From Paracoccus aminovorans (GTDB lineage: Bacteria; Pseudomonadota; Alphaproteobacteria; Rhodobacterales; Rhodobacteraceae): a stretch of 64,000 nt of DNA. The notes under the pieces are model-generated. The model worked only from the letters and a program-made list of their open reading frames with translations. It did not search any database and had not been told where the DNA came from. Location: contig NZ_KQ955209.1 of assembly GCF_001546115.1 (NCBI RefSeq), positions 62,001-126,000 of the forward strand. The letters run 5' to 3'. Numbering within the stretch: the first letter of the stretch is position 1; every line of letters begins with the position of its first letter. The translations under genes were made by a program, and so were the position numbers. Of the stretch, positions 54,486 to 64,000 are shown one piece after another.

Positions 54486-55967
54486 ATGCAAGCGAACCGA
54501 ACCCCGCCCGGGTTCGATCCGGTCGAGGAGCGCATCGCCGCTCCTCGGCTGTTGACCCTGGGTCTCCAGCATGTGCTGGTCATGTATGCCGGCGCCATCG
54601 CGGTGCCGCTGATCGTCGGCCGCGCCCTGCAGCTTTCGCCGCAGGACGTGGCCTTCCTGATTTCCGCCGACCTGTTCGTCTGCGGCATCGTCACCATCAT
54701 CCAGAGCTTCGGCGCCACGCAATGGTTCGGCATCAAGCTGCCGGTGATGATGGGCGTGACCTTCGCGGCCGTGGGGCCCATGGTTGCCATCGCCTCGGCC
54801 AATCCCGGCCCCGAGGGCGCGCGGATGATGTTCGGCGCCATCATGGCGGCGGGGCTGATCTCGATCCTGTTCGCGCCGCTGGTCAGCCGCATGCTGCGGT
54901 TCTTTCCCAGCGTCGTCACCGGCACGGTGATCCTGGTCATCGGCGTGTCGCTGATGCCGGTGGGCATCAACTGGATCTTCGGCCTGCCGGTCGGCCCGAC
55001 CGCGCCGAAGCTGGTCGATCCCGCCGCCCAGGCCTGGCTTGACACCGCCATCGCCGCCGGCGGCGTGCCCGAGGGCGTCAAGCTGCTGCCGACCGTCGCC
55101 AATCCCGACTATGCCTCGCTGCCGCGCATCCTGATCGGCATCACCGTGCTGGCCTCGATCCTGCTGATCGCGCGCTATGCGCGGGGCTTCGTCGCCAATA
55201 TCGCGGTGCTTCTGGGCATCATCATCGGCGGCATCCTGGCCGCAAGCCTGGGCATGATGCATTTCGGCGGCGTTTCCGGCGCGGCCTGGTTCGCGCCGAT
55301 AAAGCCTTTGCATTTCGGCGCGCCGATCTTCGATCCGGTGATGATCCTGACCATGCTTCTGGTCATGTTCGTGACCATGATCGAATCGACCGGCATGTTC
55401 CTGGCGCTTTCCGACATCTGCGGCCGCCGCATGACGCCCAAGGCGCTGGCCGCGGGCCTGCGCGTGGACGGGCTCGGCACCGCCATCGGCGGGCTGTTCA
55501 ACACCTTCCCCTATACGTCCTTCAGCCAGAACGTGGGCCTGGTCGGCGTGACCGGCGTGCGCTCGCGCTTCGTCTGCGTGGCGGGCGGCGCAATCATGAT
55601 CGTGCTGGGGCTGATCCCCAAGATGGGGGCGCTGGTGGAATCGCTGCCGACCACGGTGCTGGGCGGCGCGGGCCTGGTGATGTTCGGCATGGTCGCCGCG
55701 ACCGGCATCCGCATCCTGTCGACCGTCGATTTCAAGGGCAACAAGCACAACCTGTTCATCGTCGCCGTCTCGCTCGGCCTCGGCATGGTGCCGATGATCG
55801 CGCCCGACTTCAACCAGTGGTTGCCGCATTCGCTGCACACGCTGATCCATTCCGGCATCCTGCTGGCCGCGCTGGCCGCTGTCGGACTGAACTGGTTCTT
55901 CAACGGTGCGCCGCATACCTCGGACGAGGAAATCGCCGCGGCGGCCCATGCAGCGGAGGCTCATTGA
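54486..55967 (+). CDS. NCS2-family xanthine/uracil permease
   Basis: An inner-membrane transporter of 493 residues with 14 predicted helices. The NCS2 motifs are LQHVLVMYAGAIAVPLIVG (first helix) and VIESTGMFLALSDICGR with the essential Glu/Asp of the purine site, followed by FNTFPYTSFSQNVGLV. The start at 54486 has GGGAGG ten bases upstream; 54477 would abut it. It probably brings xanthine, urate or another oxidised purine into the cell. It overlaps the deaminase gene by one base. Confidence 0.88.
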   Translation: MQANRTPPGFDPVEERIAAPRLLTLGLQHVLVMYAGAIAVPLIVGRALQLSPQDVAFLISADLFVCGIVTIIQSFGATQWFGIKLPVMMGVTFAAVGPMVAIASANPGPEGARMMFGAIMAAGLISILFAPLVSRMLRFFPSVVTGTVILVIGVSLMPVGINWIFGLPVGPTAPKLVDPAAQAWLDTAIAAGGVPEGVKLLPTVANPDYASLPRILIGITVLASILLIARYARGFVANIAVLLGIIIGGILAASLGMMHFGGVSGAAWFAPIKPLHFGAPIFDPVMILTMLLVMFVTMIESTGMFLALSDICGRRMTPKALAAGLRVDGLGTAIGGLFNTFPYTSFSQNVGLVGVTGVRSRFVCVAGGAIMIVLGLIPKMGALVESLPTTVLGGAGLVMFGMVAATGIRILSTVDFKGNKHNLFIVAVSLGLGMVPMIAPDFNQWLPHSLHTLIHSGILLAALAAVGLNWFFNGAPHTSDEEIAAAAHAAEAH

Positions 55968-57310
55968 TGGTAAAACGCCTGCTCATTCGCGGCGCCGAGG
56001 TGGTCGTCACCATGGACGGCGCCCGGCGCGAGATCGCGGGCGGCGACGTGCTGATCGACGGCGGGGTGATCTCCGCCGTCGGCACCGGCCTGGTGGCCGA
56101 GGGCGCCGAAGTGGTCGAGGCGCGGGGCTGCGTCGTCACCCCGGGCCTGATCAACACGCATCACCACCTGTTCCAGACCCTGACCCGCGCGGTGCCTGCG
56201 GCGCAGGACGCGGCGCTGTTCGGCTGGCTGCGCACGCTCTATCCGATCTGGGGCCGCATGACGCCCGACGACATTCGACTGTCCACCCGGATCGGCCTGG
56301 CCGAACTGGCGCTGTCGGGCTGCACCTGCTCCTCGGACCACCTGTATCTGTTCCCGAACGGGTCGCGGCTGGACGACAGCATCGAGGCGGCGGCGGATAT
56401 CGGCATCCGCTTCACCGCCACCCGCGGCGCCATGTCGATCGGCGAAAGCAAGGGCGGCCTGCCCCCCGACGCGCTGGTCGAATCCGAAGCCGCGATCCTC
56501 AAGGACAGCGAGCGCGTCGTCGCCGCCTTCCACGACCCGAACCCCGGCGCCATGGTGCAGGTCGGGCTGGCGCCCTGCTCGCCCTTCTCGGTCAGCCGGG
56601 AATTGATGCGCGATGCGGCGATCCTGGCCCGGGACAAGGGCGTGCGGCTGCACACCCACCTGGCCGAGAACGACGAGGACATCGCCTATTCGCTGGAGAA
56701 TTTCGGCATGCTGCCCGGCGACTACGCCGAAAGCCTGGGCTGGACCGGCGACGACGTCTGGCATGCGCATTGCGTGAAACTGTCCGAGGGCGAGATCGAC
56801 CTGTTCGCCCGCACCGGCACCAGCGTGGCACATTGCCCCTGTTCGAACGCGCGGCTGGCCTCGGGCATTGCGCCGGTGCGCAAGATGCGCGACGCCGGCG
56901 TGCCGGTGGGCTTGGGTGTCGACGGCTCGGCCAGCAACGATTGCTCGCATCTGGGGCTCGAGGCGCGGCAGGCCATGCTGGTCGCGCGGCTGAAGGACGG
57001 GCCGGCGGCGCTTGGCGCTCGCGAGGCGCTGGAGATCGCCACCCTGGGCGGCGCGCGGGTGCTGGGCCGCAGCGACATCGGCGCGCTGGAGCCCGGCAAG
57101 CGCGCCGACCTGGTGCTGTGGGACGTGTCCGAACTGCCGGCCGCCGGACAATGGGATCCGGTCGCGGCGCTGATCTTCTGCGCGCCGATCCGGCCGCGCG
57201 CGGTCTATGTCGAAGGCCGCGCCGTGGTGCAGGATCATCACCTGACCGGCGCCGATACGAATCACCTGAACGAACAGGCCCGCCGTGCCATCGCGCGGCT
57301 GGCGGATTGA
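55967..57310 (+). CDS. 8-oxoguanine deaminase
   Basis: An amidohydrolase of 447 residues in the 8-oxoguanine deaminase family, which makes urate from 8-oxoguanine. Metal ligands lie in NTHHHLFQT near 63-71, HTHLAEN near 226, and WHAHCVKL near 265, with the catalytic aspartate in GLGVDGSASND. The N-terminal and C-terminal beta strands (MVKRLLIRGAEVVVTMDG, RADLVLWDVSELP) form the usual sandwich. It lies between a purine permease and hydroxyisourate hydrolase, which supports a role in purine breakdown. Guanine deaminase is the alternative. Confidence 0.87.
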   Translation: MVKRLLIRGAEVVVTMDGARREIAGGDVLIDGGVISAVGTGLVAEGAEVVEARGCVVTPGLINTHHHLFQTLTRAVPAAQDAALFGWLRTLYPIWGRMTPDDIRLSTRIGLAELALSGCTCSSDHLYLFPNGSRLDDSIEAAADIGIRFTATRGAMSIGESKGGLPPDALVESEAAILKDSERVVAAFHDPNPGAMVQVGLAPCSPFSVSRELMRDAAILARDKGVRLHTHLAENDEDIAYSLENFGMLPGDYAESLGWTGDDVWHAHCVKLSEGEIDLFARTGTSVAHCPCSNARLASGIAPVRKMRDAGVPVGLGVDGSASNDCSHLGLEARQAMLVARLKDGPAALGAREALEIATLGGARVLGRSDIGALEPGKRADLVLWDVSELPAAGQWDPVAALIFCAPIRPRAVYVEGRAVVQDHHLTGADTNHLNEQARRAIARLAD

Positions 57311-57326
57311 CAAGGAAAGGAAGACT

Positions 57327-57677
57327 ATGCCCGGCTATCTGACCACCCATGTGCTGGACACCGCCAATGGCAGCCCCGCCCAGGGCATGCGGATCGAGCT
57401 TTATCGCCTGGACGGCGAGCGCCGGCTGATCGCCGAGACCGTCACCAACCACGACGGCCGCACCGACAAGCACATCCTGCCCGAGGCCGAGTTCCAGGCC
57501 GGCGAATACGAGCTGGTGTTCCATGTCGGCGCCTGGCTGGACGGCATCGGCCACCAGGCGGCGCAGCCGCGCTTCCTGGACGTGGTGCCGCTGCGCTTCG
57601 GCATGTCGGAACAGGACCATTACCACGTGCCGCTGCTGATCTCGCCCTACGGCTATTCGACCTATCGCGGCAGCTAA
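57327..57677 (+). CDS. uraH: 5-hydroxyisourate hydrolase
   Basis: A protein of 116 residues, the transthyretin-like enzyme that hydrolyses 5-hydroxyisourate, the product of urate oxidation. It has the conserved THVLDTANGSPA start, DGRTD near 43, and the diagnostic C-terminal YRGS. It is 16 bp after the deaminase, with a ribosome site (AAGGAAAG). A uricase is not in the window. A terminator follows. Confidence 0.93.
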   Translation: MPGYLTTHVLDTANGSPAQGMRIELYRLDGERRLIAETVTNHDGRTDKHILPEAEFQAGEYELVFHVGAWLDGIGHQAAQPRFLDVVPLRFGMSEQDHYHVPLLISPYGYSTYRGS

Positions 57678-57688
57678 GCCACGCCCGG

Positions 57689-57716
57689 CCGGCCCCCGCG
57701 GGCCGGTTCTTCTTTC
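57689..57716 (+). terminator. Terminator after uraH
   Basis: Stem CCGGCCC, loop CCGC, GGGCCGG, followed by TTCTTCTTT. It probably ends the bhc-purine transcript. The next 200 bp hold the promoter region of the second permease; nothing else is seen there. Confidence 0.7.
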
Positions 57717-57913
57717 CGCAAATTCCCCTTGAAACCCGCGCCGCCGGCCCCCGACGGCGGCTGCGACCGGCTGCGTGCCAACCTGCGACTTTCTACCGCA
57801 GCTTGGGTTAGCTTAAACCGATCATGCAAAGTCAGCCGGCAGCCATCCCGCTAAATTCCGGTCAACCCCCGCGAGGAGAGAGCGCAGGGTCCGACGAGAC
57901 GGAGGAGAAAACC

Positions 57914-59416
57914 GTGCAGACAACCCCAGACATGGCGCCAGCTTCGGCCCCGCCTTCGGCCCCGGCCGCGACCGCCACGCGGCCCGAGGACGAGAAGCTC
58001 GGGCTTTTCGCCAATATCGCCTACGGCATCCAGCACATCCTGACCATGTATGGCGGCATCGTCGCCGTGCCGCTGATCGTCGGCCAGGCCGCGGGGCTCA
58101 CGCCCGCCGACATCGGGCTCTTGATCACCGCCTCGCTGTTCGCGGGCGGGGTGGCCACGATCCTGCAGACCATGGGCCTGCCCTTCTTCGGCTGCCAGCT
58201 GCCGCTGGTGCAGGGCGTGTCCTTTGCCGGCGTCGCCACGATGATCACCATCTCGGGCAATGGCGGCATCCAGGCGGTGTTCGGCGCCGTGATCGCAGCC
58301 TCTTTCCTGGGGTTGCTGATCACGCCGGTCTTTTCACGCATCACGCGCTTCTTTCCGCCGCTGGTCGCGGGCATCGTCATCACCACCATCGGGCTGACGC
58401 TGATGCCGGTCGCCGGCCGCTGGGCCATGGGCGGCAACAGCAAGGCCGAGAATTTCGGCAGCGTGGAGAACATCCTGCTGGCCGGGGTGACGCTGGCCAT
58501 CGTGCTGCTGCTCAGCAAGGTCGGCAATGCCACCATCTCGCGCCTGTCGATCCTGCTGGCGCTGGTCGCGGGCACGCTGATCGCATGGCTGACCGGCATG
58601 ACCGACTTTTCCCAGGTCGGCAATGGCGCGGTCTTCGCGCTGCCCGACATCTTCCACTTCGGCTGGCCGACCTTCGGCGTGGCGGCGACCATCTCGATGT
58701 TCATCGTGATCCTGGTCACGCTGGTCGAGACCTCGGCCGATATCTTCGCCGTGGGCGAGATCGTCGAGACCAAGGTCGATTCGCGCCGGCTGGGCGACGG
58801 TCTGCGCGCCGACATGCTGTCCTCGATGCTGGCGCCGGTCGTGGGGTCGTTCACGCAAAGCGCCTTTGCCCAGAACGTCGGGCTGGTCGCGGTCACCGGC
58901 GTGAAAAGCCGCTATGTCGTGGCGACCGGCGGGCTGATCCTGGTGGTCCTGGGCCTGTTGCCGATCATGGGCCGCGTCGTCGCCACCATCCCGATGCCGG
59001 TGCTGGGCGGGGCGGGGATCGTGCTGTTCGGGACGGTTGCGGCCAGCGGCATCCGCACGCTCGCCAAGGTCGATTATCACGGCAACATGAACCTGATCAT
59101 CGTCGCCACCTCGATCGGCTTCGGCACGCTGCCGATCATGCTGCCCGAGTTCTACCACCATTTCCCGACCTGGGTGCAGACCATCTTCCATTCCGGCATC
59201 AGCTCCTCGGCCATCATGGCGATCCTGCTGAACCTGATGTTCAACCACTTCACGGCCGGGAATTCGGAAGAGCCCTCGGTCTTCGGCGCCGCGGCCGAAC
59301 GGGTGATCCGTTACACCGACATCTCGCAGCTCGAGGACGGCGACTATTTCCTGGACGGCAAGCTTTTCGACGCGGCCGGCAACGAGGTGCCGCTGATCCG
59401 TCCGGCCGAGCACTAG
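57914..59416 (+). CDS. NCS2-family xanthine/uracil permease (second copy)
   Basis: A transporter of about 500 residues with the same plan as 54486-55967: IQHILTMYGGIVAVPLIVG, then VETSADIFAVGEIVETK with the purine-site glutamate, then GSFTQSAFAQNVGLVAVTGV. It has a longer proline/alanine-rich N-terminus and a C-terminal tail (about 455-500). GTG 57914 follows GGAGGAGAAAACC, a strong ribosome site; the open frame extends back to 57824 but without a good site. It differs from the first copy enough to suggest a different substrate. Confidence 0.87.
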   Translation: MQTTPDMAPASAPPSAPAATATRPEDEKLGLFANIAYGIQHILTMYGGIVAVPLIVGQAAGLTPADIGLLITASLFAGGVATILQTMGLPFFGCQLPLVQGVSFAGVATMITISGNGGIQAVFGAVIAASFLGLLITPVFSRITRFFPPLVAGIVITTIGLTLMPVAGRWAMGGNSKAENFGSVENILLAGVTLAIVLLLSKVGNATISRLSILLALVAGTLIAWLTGMTDFSQVGNGAVFALPDIFHFGWPTFGVAATISMFIVILVTLVETSADIFAVGEIVETKVDSRRLGDGLRADMLSSMLAPVVGSFTQSAFAQNVGLVAVTGVKSRYVVATGGLILVVLGLLPIMGRVVATIPMPVLGGAGIVLFGTVAASGIRTLAKVDYHGNMNLIIVATSIGFGTLPIMLPEFYHHFPTWVQTIFHSGISSSAIMAILLNLMFNHFTAGNSEEPSVFGAAAERVIRYTDISQLEDGDYFLDGKLFDAAGNEVPLIRPAEH

Positions 59417-59450
59417 GCCAGCCCCGCGCCAAAGGCGCGCGCGCTTTCGG

Positions 59451-59482
59451 CGGTCGCCCCGGCCATGCCGGCGGGGCGACCG
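59451..59482. terminator. Strong hairpin between permease 2 and cbbR
   Basis: CGGTCGCCCCG and CGGGGCGACCG form a perfect 11-bp stem with a 10-base loop, in the 150-bp gap between convergent genes. It lacks a T-run, so factor-aided termination is possible. Confidence 0.5.
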
Positions 59483-59566
59483 TCTGCCATGAGCGGGCCG
59501 CCGATCCTTTTCGCCCTGCTAAAGGCCCTGCCCCCTGCGCGAGCCGGATCGCCGGAGCCTTCGCGC

Positions 59567-60496
59567 TCAGCCGTCCAGCCGGGGCAGGAAACCACCCCGC
59601 TGCGCCAGGATGTGATCGTGGACGCGCTGGCCGGCCGGCGACAGCGCCATGTCCTCGCGCCGCATCAGAAACCAGCTGCGCAGGATGGGCAGGCCGGCGG
59701 CCCGGATCGCGACCAGTCGGCCGGCGCGCAGTTCCTCGGTCACGGTATGCTGCGAGATCAGCGCAATGCCAAGGCCGGCGATCACCGCCTGCTTGATGGT
59801 CTCGTTGGTGCCCATCTCGACCATGCGCCAGGGCGTGCCCTCGCCGAGCCGGTCCAGAAGCCGGGTCATCAGGATGCGGGTGCCCGAGCCGGCCTCGCGC
59901 GCCAGGAAGGTCTCGGCCAACAAATCCTGCGGCGTGGCCGGGTCGGCATCGGCCAGCGGATGACCGGCGGGCGCGATGATGACATGGGGATGCGGGCCGA
60001 TCAGCTCGGCCACCACGGCGGGCGCCCGCGGCGGCCGGCCCATGATCGCCAGGTCCAGCGCCCGCGATTGCAGCCACTGGATCAGCGCGTCGCGGTTGCC
60101 GATGCGCAGCGTCACCTCGACCTCGGGCAAGGCGCGGCGCAAATCGGCAACGAGGCGCGGCGCGAAATACTTGCCGGTCGAGATCACCCCCAGCGAGACA
60201 TTGCCGACATGGCCGCTTTGCAGCGCCGCCACCCGCCGCGCGCAACCGTCAAGCGCGATGGCGATCTGCGCCTCGGCGGCCAGCACCGCCCGGCCCTCGT
60301 CCGTGGGCAGGAAGGCGCCGTGCTCGCCGCGGCAGACCAGCGCGGCGCCCATCAGATCCTCCAGCGCGCGCAGCTGACCATGCACCGCCGGCGGCGTCAG
60401 CCCCAGCTCGGCCGCGGCCGCGGTCAGCGAACCGCTGCCGGTCACGGCGCGCAGCGCCCGCAGGTGGCGCAGGGTCACGGCGTCGATGCGAGCCAT
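59567..60496 (-). CDS. cbbR: CbbR-type LysR regulator of the Calvin cycle genes
   Basis: A protein of 309 residues. The N-terminal helix-turn-helix is VTLRHLRALRAVTGSGSLT, then AAAELGLTPPAVHGQLRALE. The effector domain follows (VSLGVISTGKYFAPRLVAD near 97-115, FLAREAGSGTRILMTRLL near 200). It diverges from cbbF-cbbP with a 91-bp gap, the standard place of CbbR, which activates cbb genes in response to Calvin-cycle metabolites. Confidence 0.93.
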   Translation of the reverse strand: MARIDAVTLRHLRALRAVTGSGSLTAAAAELGLTPPAVHGQLRALEDLMGAALVCRGEHGAFLPTDEGRAVLAAEAQIAIALDGCARRVAALQSGHVGNVSLGVISTGKYFAPRLVADLRRALPEVEVTLRIGNRDALIQWLQSRALDLAIMGRPPRAPAVVAELIGPHPHVIIAPAGHPLADADPATPQDLLAETFLAREAGSGTRILMTRLLDRLGEGTPWRMVEMGTNETIKQAVIAGLGIALISQHTVTEELRAGRLVAIRAAGLPILRSWFLMRREDMALSPAGQRVHDHILAQRGGFLPRLDG

Positions 60497-60540
60497 TCAG
60501 AATTTCCGAAAACGATTTCTGTATTATTAAATGTTCTGAA
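60496..60540. promoter_or_regulatory. Candidate CbbR binding region
   Basis: TTCAGAA (60496-60502) and TTCTGAA (60534-60540) form an inverted pair around an AT-rich core in the cbbR-cbbF gap. LysR regulators bind T-N11-A-type palindromes here. Confidence 0.5.
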
Positions 60541-60587
60541 AGGCGCCGCCGTGTCAACAAGTCTCCGGACGTTTCGGGGGGAGACGG

Positions 60588-61544
60588 ATGACGGCCGAGA
60601 GCATGGAAAGCGCGGAAATCCCGGCGCAATTGCGCCCGGCGATGCAGGCGCTGGCCAGCGGCAGCGTCGCCTTGGCCGGGCTGATCCGCCGCGCCGCGAC
60701 CGACCCACGCGCGCCCGCGCGGCTGGAGCGCGAGGCCGCCGCCGTCTTCACCCGCGCCCTGCCCGGCGCCGGGCTGCGCTGGCTCGACATGGGCAACGGC
60801 CCGGCCGGGCTGGACCCGCAGGGCGGCTTCGCCCTGGCGCTGACGCCGCTCGACGCCAGCGCCAATATCGGCATCGAGCTTGCCACCGGCACGCTGTTTT
60901 CGCTGCATGCCGCCGCCGATACCGCGACCGAGAGCTTCCTGCGCCCGCCGGCCGAGCAGCTGGCGGCGGGCTATGTCATTCACGGCCCGCGCTGCATGAT
61001 GATGGTCAGCTTCGGCGACGGGGTGCAGCATTACCTGCTGGACCCCGACACCCGGGTCTTCCGGCTGGTGAACCGGCGGCTGCGCATGCCGAAATGCGCC
61101 TTCGAATTCGCCATCGACGTGGCGCATTACCGGCACTGGCCGCGCCCGGTGCGGGCCTATATCGACGATTGCCTGGCCGGCAGCGACGGGCCGCGGAAAA
61201 AGAACTTCGCCATGCGCTGGCTGGCCTCGCTGGTGGCCGAGGCGCATCGCATCCTGATGCATGGCGGCGTGTTCCTGCAACCCGGCGGCGACGTCCGCAA
61301 CGCGGCAAGCCGGCTGCGGCTGGTCCATGACTGCGCCCCGATCGCGCTGCTGATCGAAGCGGCCGGCGGCAGCGCCACCGACCTGTGCGAGCCGGTTCTG
61401 GGCCTGCGCCCGGCCGGGCTGGACCAGCGCATCCCCTTCGCCTTCGGCTCGACCGAGAAGGTCGCGCGCATCGCCGCCTATCACGACCTGCCGGAGCCCG
61501 AGGTCTCGGCGCTGTTCGGACATCGCGGCCTGTTCCGGGCCTGA
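60588..61544 (+). CDS. cbbF: Fructose-1,6-bisphosphatase, class I (Calvin cycle)
   Basis: A protein of 318 residues, first gene after cbbR. It removes the 1-phosphate of fructose 1,6-bisphosphate, and in bacteria often sedoheptulose 1,7-bisphosphate. Motifs are LTPLDASANIGIELATGTLFSLH (metal site, near 84-106), YVIHGPRCMMMVSFGDGVQHY, and MHGGVFLQPGG. The metal motif DGSSNID of the family reads DASANIG here, which is the CbbF form. GGGGGGAGACGG precedes the ATG. Confidence 0.9.
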   Translation: MTAESMESAEIPAQLRPAMQALASGSVALAGLIRRAATDPRAPARLEREAAAVFTRALPGAGLRWLDMGNGPAGLDPQGGFALALTPLDASANIGIELATGTLFSLHAAADTATESFLRPPAEQLAAGYVIHGPRCMMMVSFGDGVQHYLLDPDTRVFRLVNRRLRMPKCAFEFAIDVAHYRHWPRPVRAYIDDCLAGSDGPRKKNFAMRWLASLVAEAHRILMHGGVFLQPGGDVRNAASRLRLVHDCAPIALLIEAAGGSATDLCEPVLGLRPAGLDQRIPFAFGSTEKVARIAAYHDLPEPEVSALFGHRGLFRA

Positions 61545-61553
61545 GAGGAGAGC

Positions 61554-64000
<2,447 letters not shown>

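Overview
The window is high-GC, tightly packed bacterial DNA. It most resembles a Paracoccus-like member of the Rhodobacteraceae (Alphaproteobacteria). This rests on the beta-hydroxyaspartate cycle genes (bhcR-bhcABCD), red-type (form IC-like) RuBisCO genes next to cbbR-cbbF-cbbP, many ATGA/GTGA/TGATG stop-start overlaps, and the family resemblance of most proteins. The species is inferred from gene content, not proven. I saw no rRNA, tRNA or CRISPR array.

Layout. Positions 1-1.97 kb hold the end-clipped gene of a BTAD-type regulator and a DMT-family permease. Positions 2.1-10.6 kb form a ferric-siderophore uptake cluster (AraC regulator, TonB receptor, binding protein, fused double permease, ATPase, ABC exporter-type protein). 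Positions 10.8-16.7 kb form a haem uptake cluster (hmuR facing hmuSTUV). Positions 16.7-25.8 kb are housekeeping and miscellaneous genes (MYG1-like nuclease, HNH, SugE/Gdx, VOC, hydrolase, AlkA-like, GntR, HAD, UbiH-like, radA, cvpA), followed by purF.

Positions 27.43-31.33 kb are a foreign insert with lower GC. Identical 14-bp repeats flank it, and each repeat sits in one half of what was a single bidirectional terminator between purF and a convergent lipoprotein gene. The insert carries a decayed tyrosine integrase, an intact IS5-family (IS427-like) element of 849 bp with a CTAG duplication, two perfect DnaA boxes beside AT-rich DNA, and three small coupled genes of unknown function.

Positions 31.4-44.8 kb return to the core genome: a histidine kinase, a gamma-carbonic-anhydrase-like protein, gmk, a PAS protein, class II DAHP synthase, a GlxA-type regulator, the liv branched-chain amino acid ABC operon, and purM-purN. 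Positions 44.9-49.0 kb hold a less familiar group: a BTAD regulator, a pentapeptide-repeat protein and a caspase-like (DUF6345-like) protein.

Positions 49.1-59.4 kb pair the beta-hydroxyaspartate cycle, which assimilates glyoxylate, with purine uptake and breakdown genes (two NCS2 permeases, 8-oxoguanine deaminase, hydroxyisourate hydrolase). Purine breakdown can yield glyoxylate. From 59.6 kb to the end lie Calvin-cycle genes (cbbR, cbbF, cbbP intact). The RuBisCO large-subunit gene after them is wrecked by several frameshifts and deletions, cbbS is missing, and cbbX is clipped and frameshifted at the window edge. This is either real gene decay or poor consensus sequence near 62.6-64.0 kb. 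RuBisCO oxygenation also feeds glycolate and glyoxylate, so the right third of the window has a common C2-metabolism theme.
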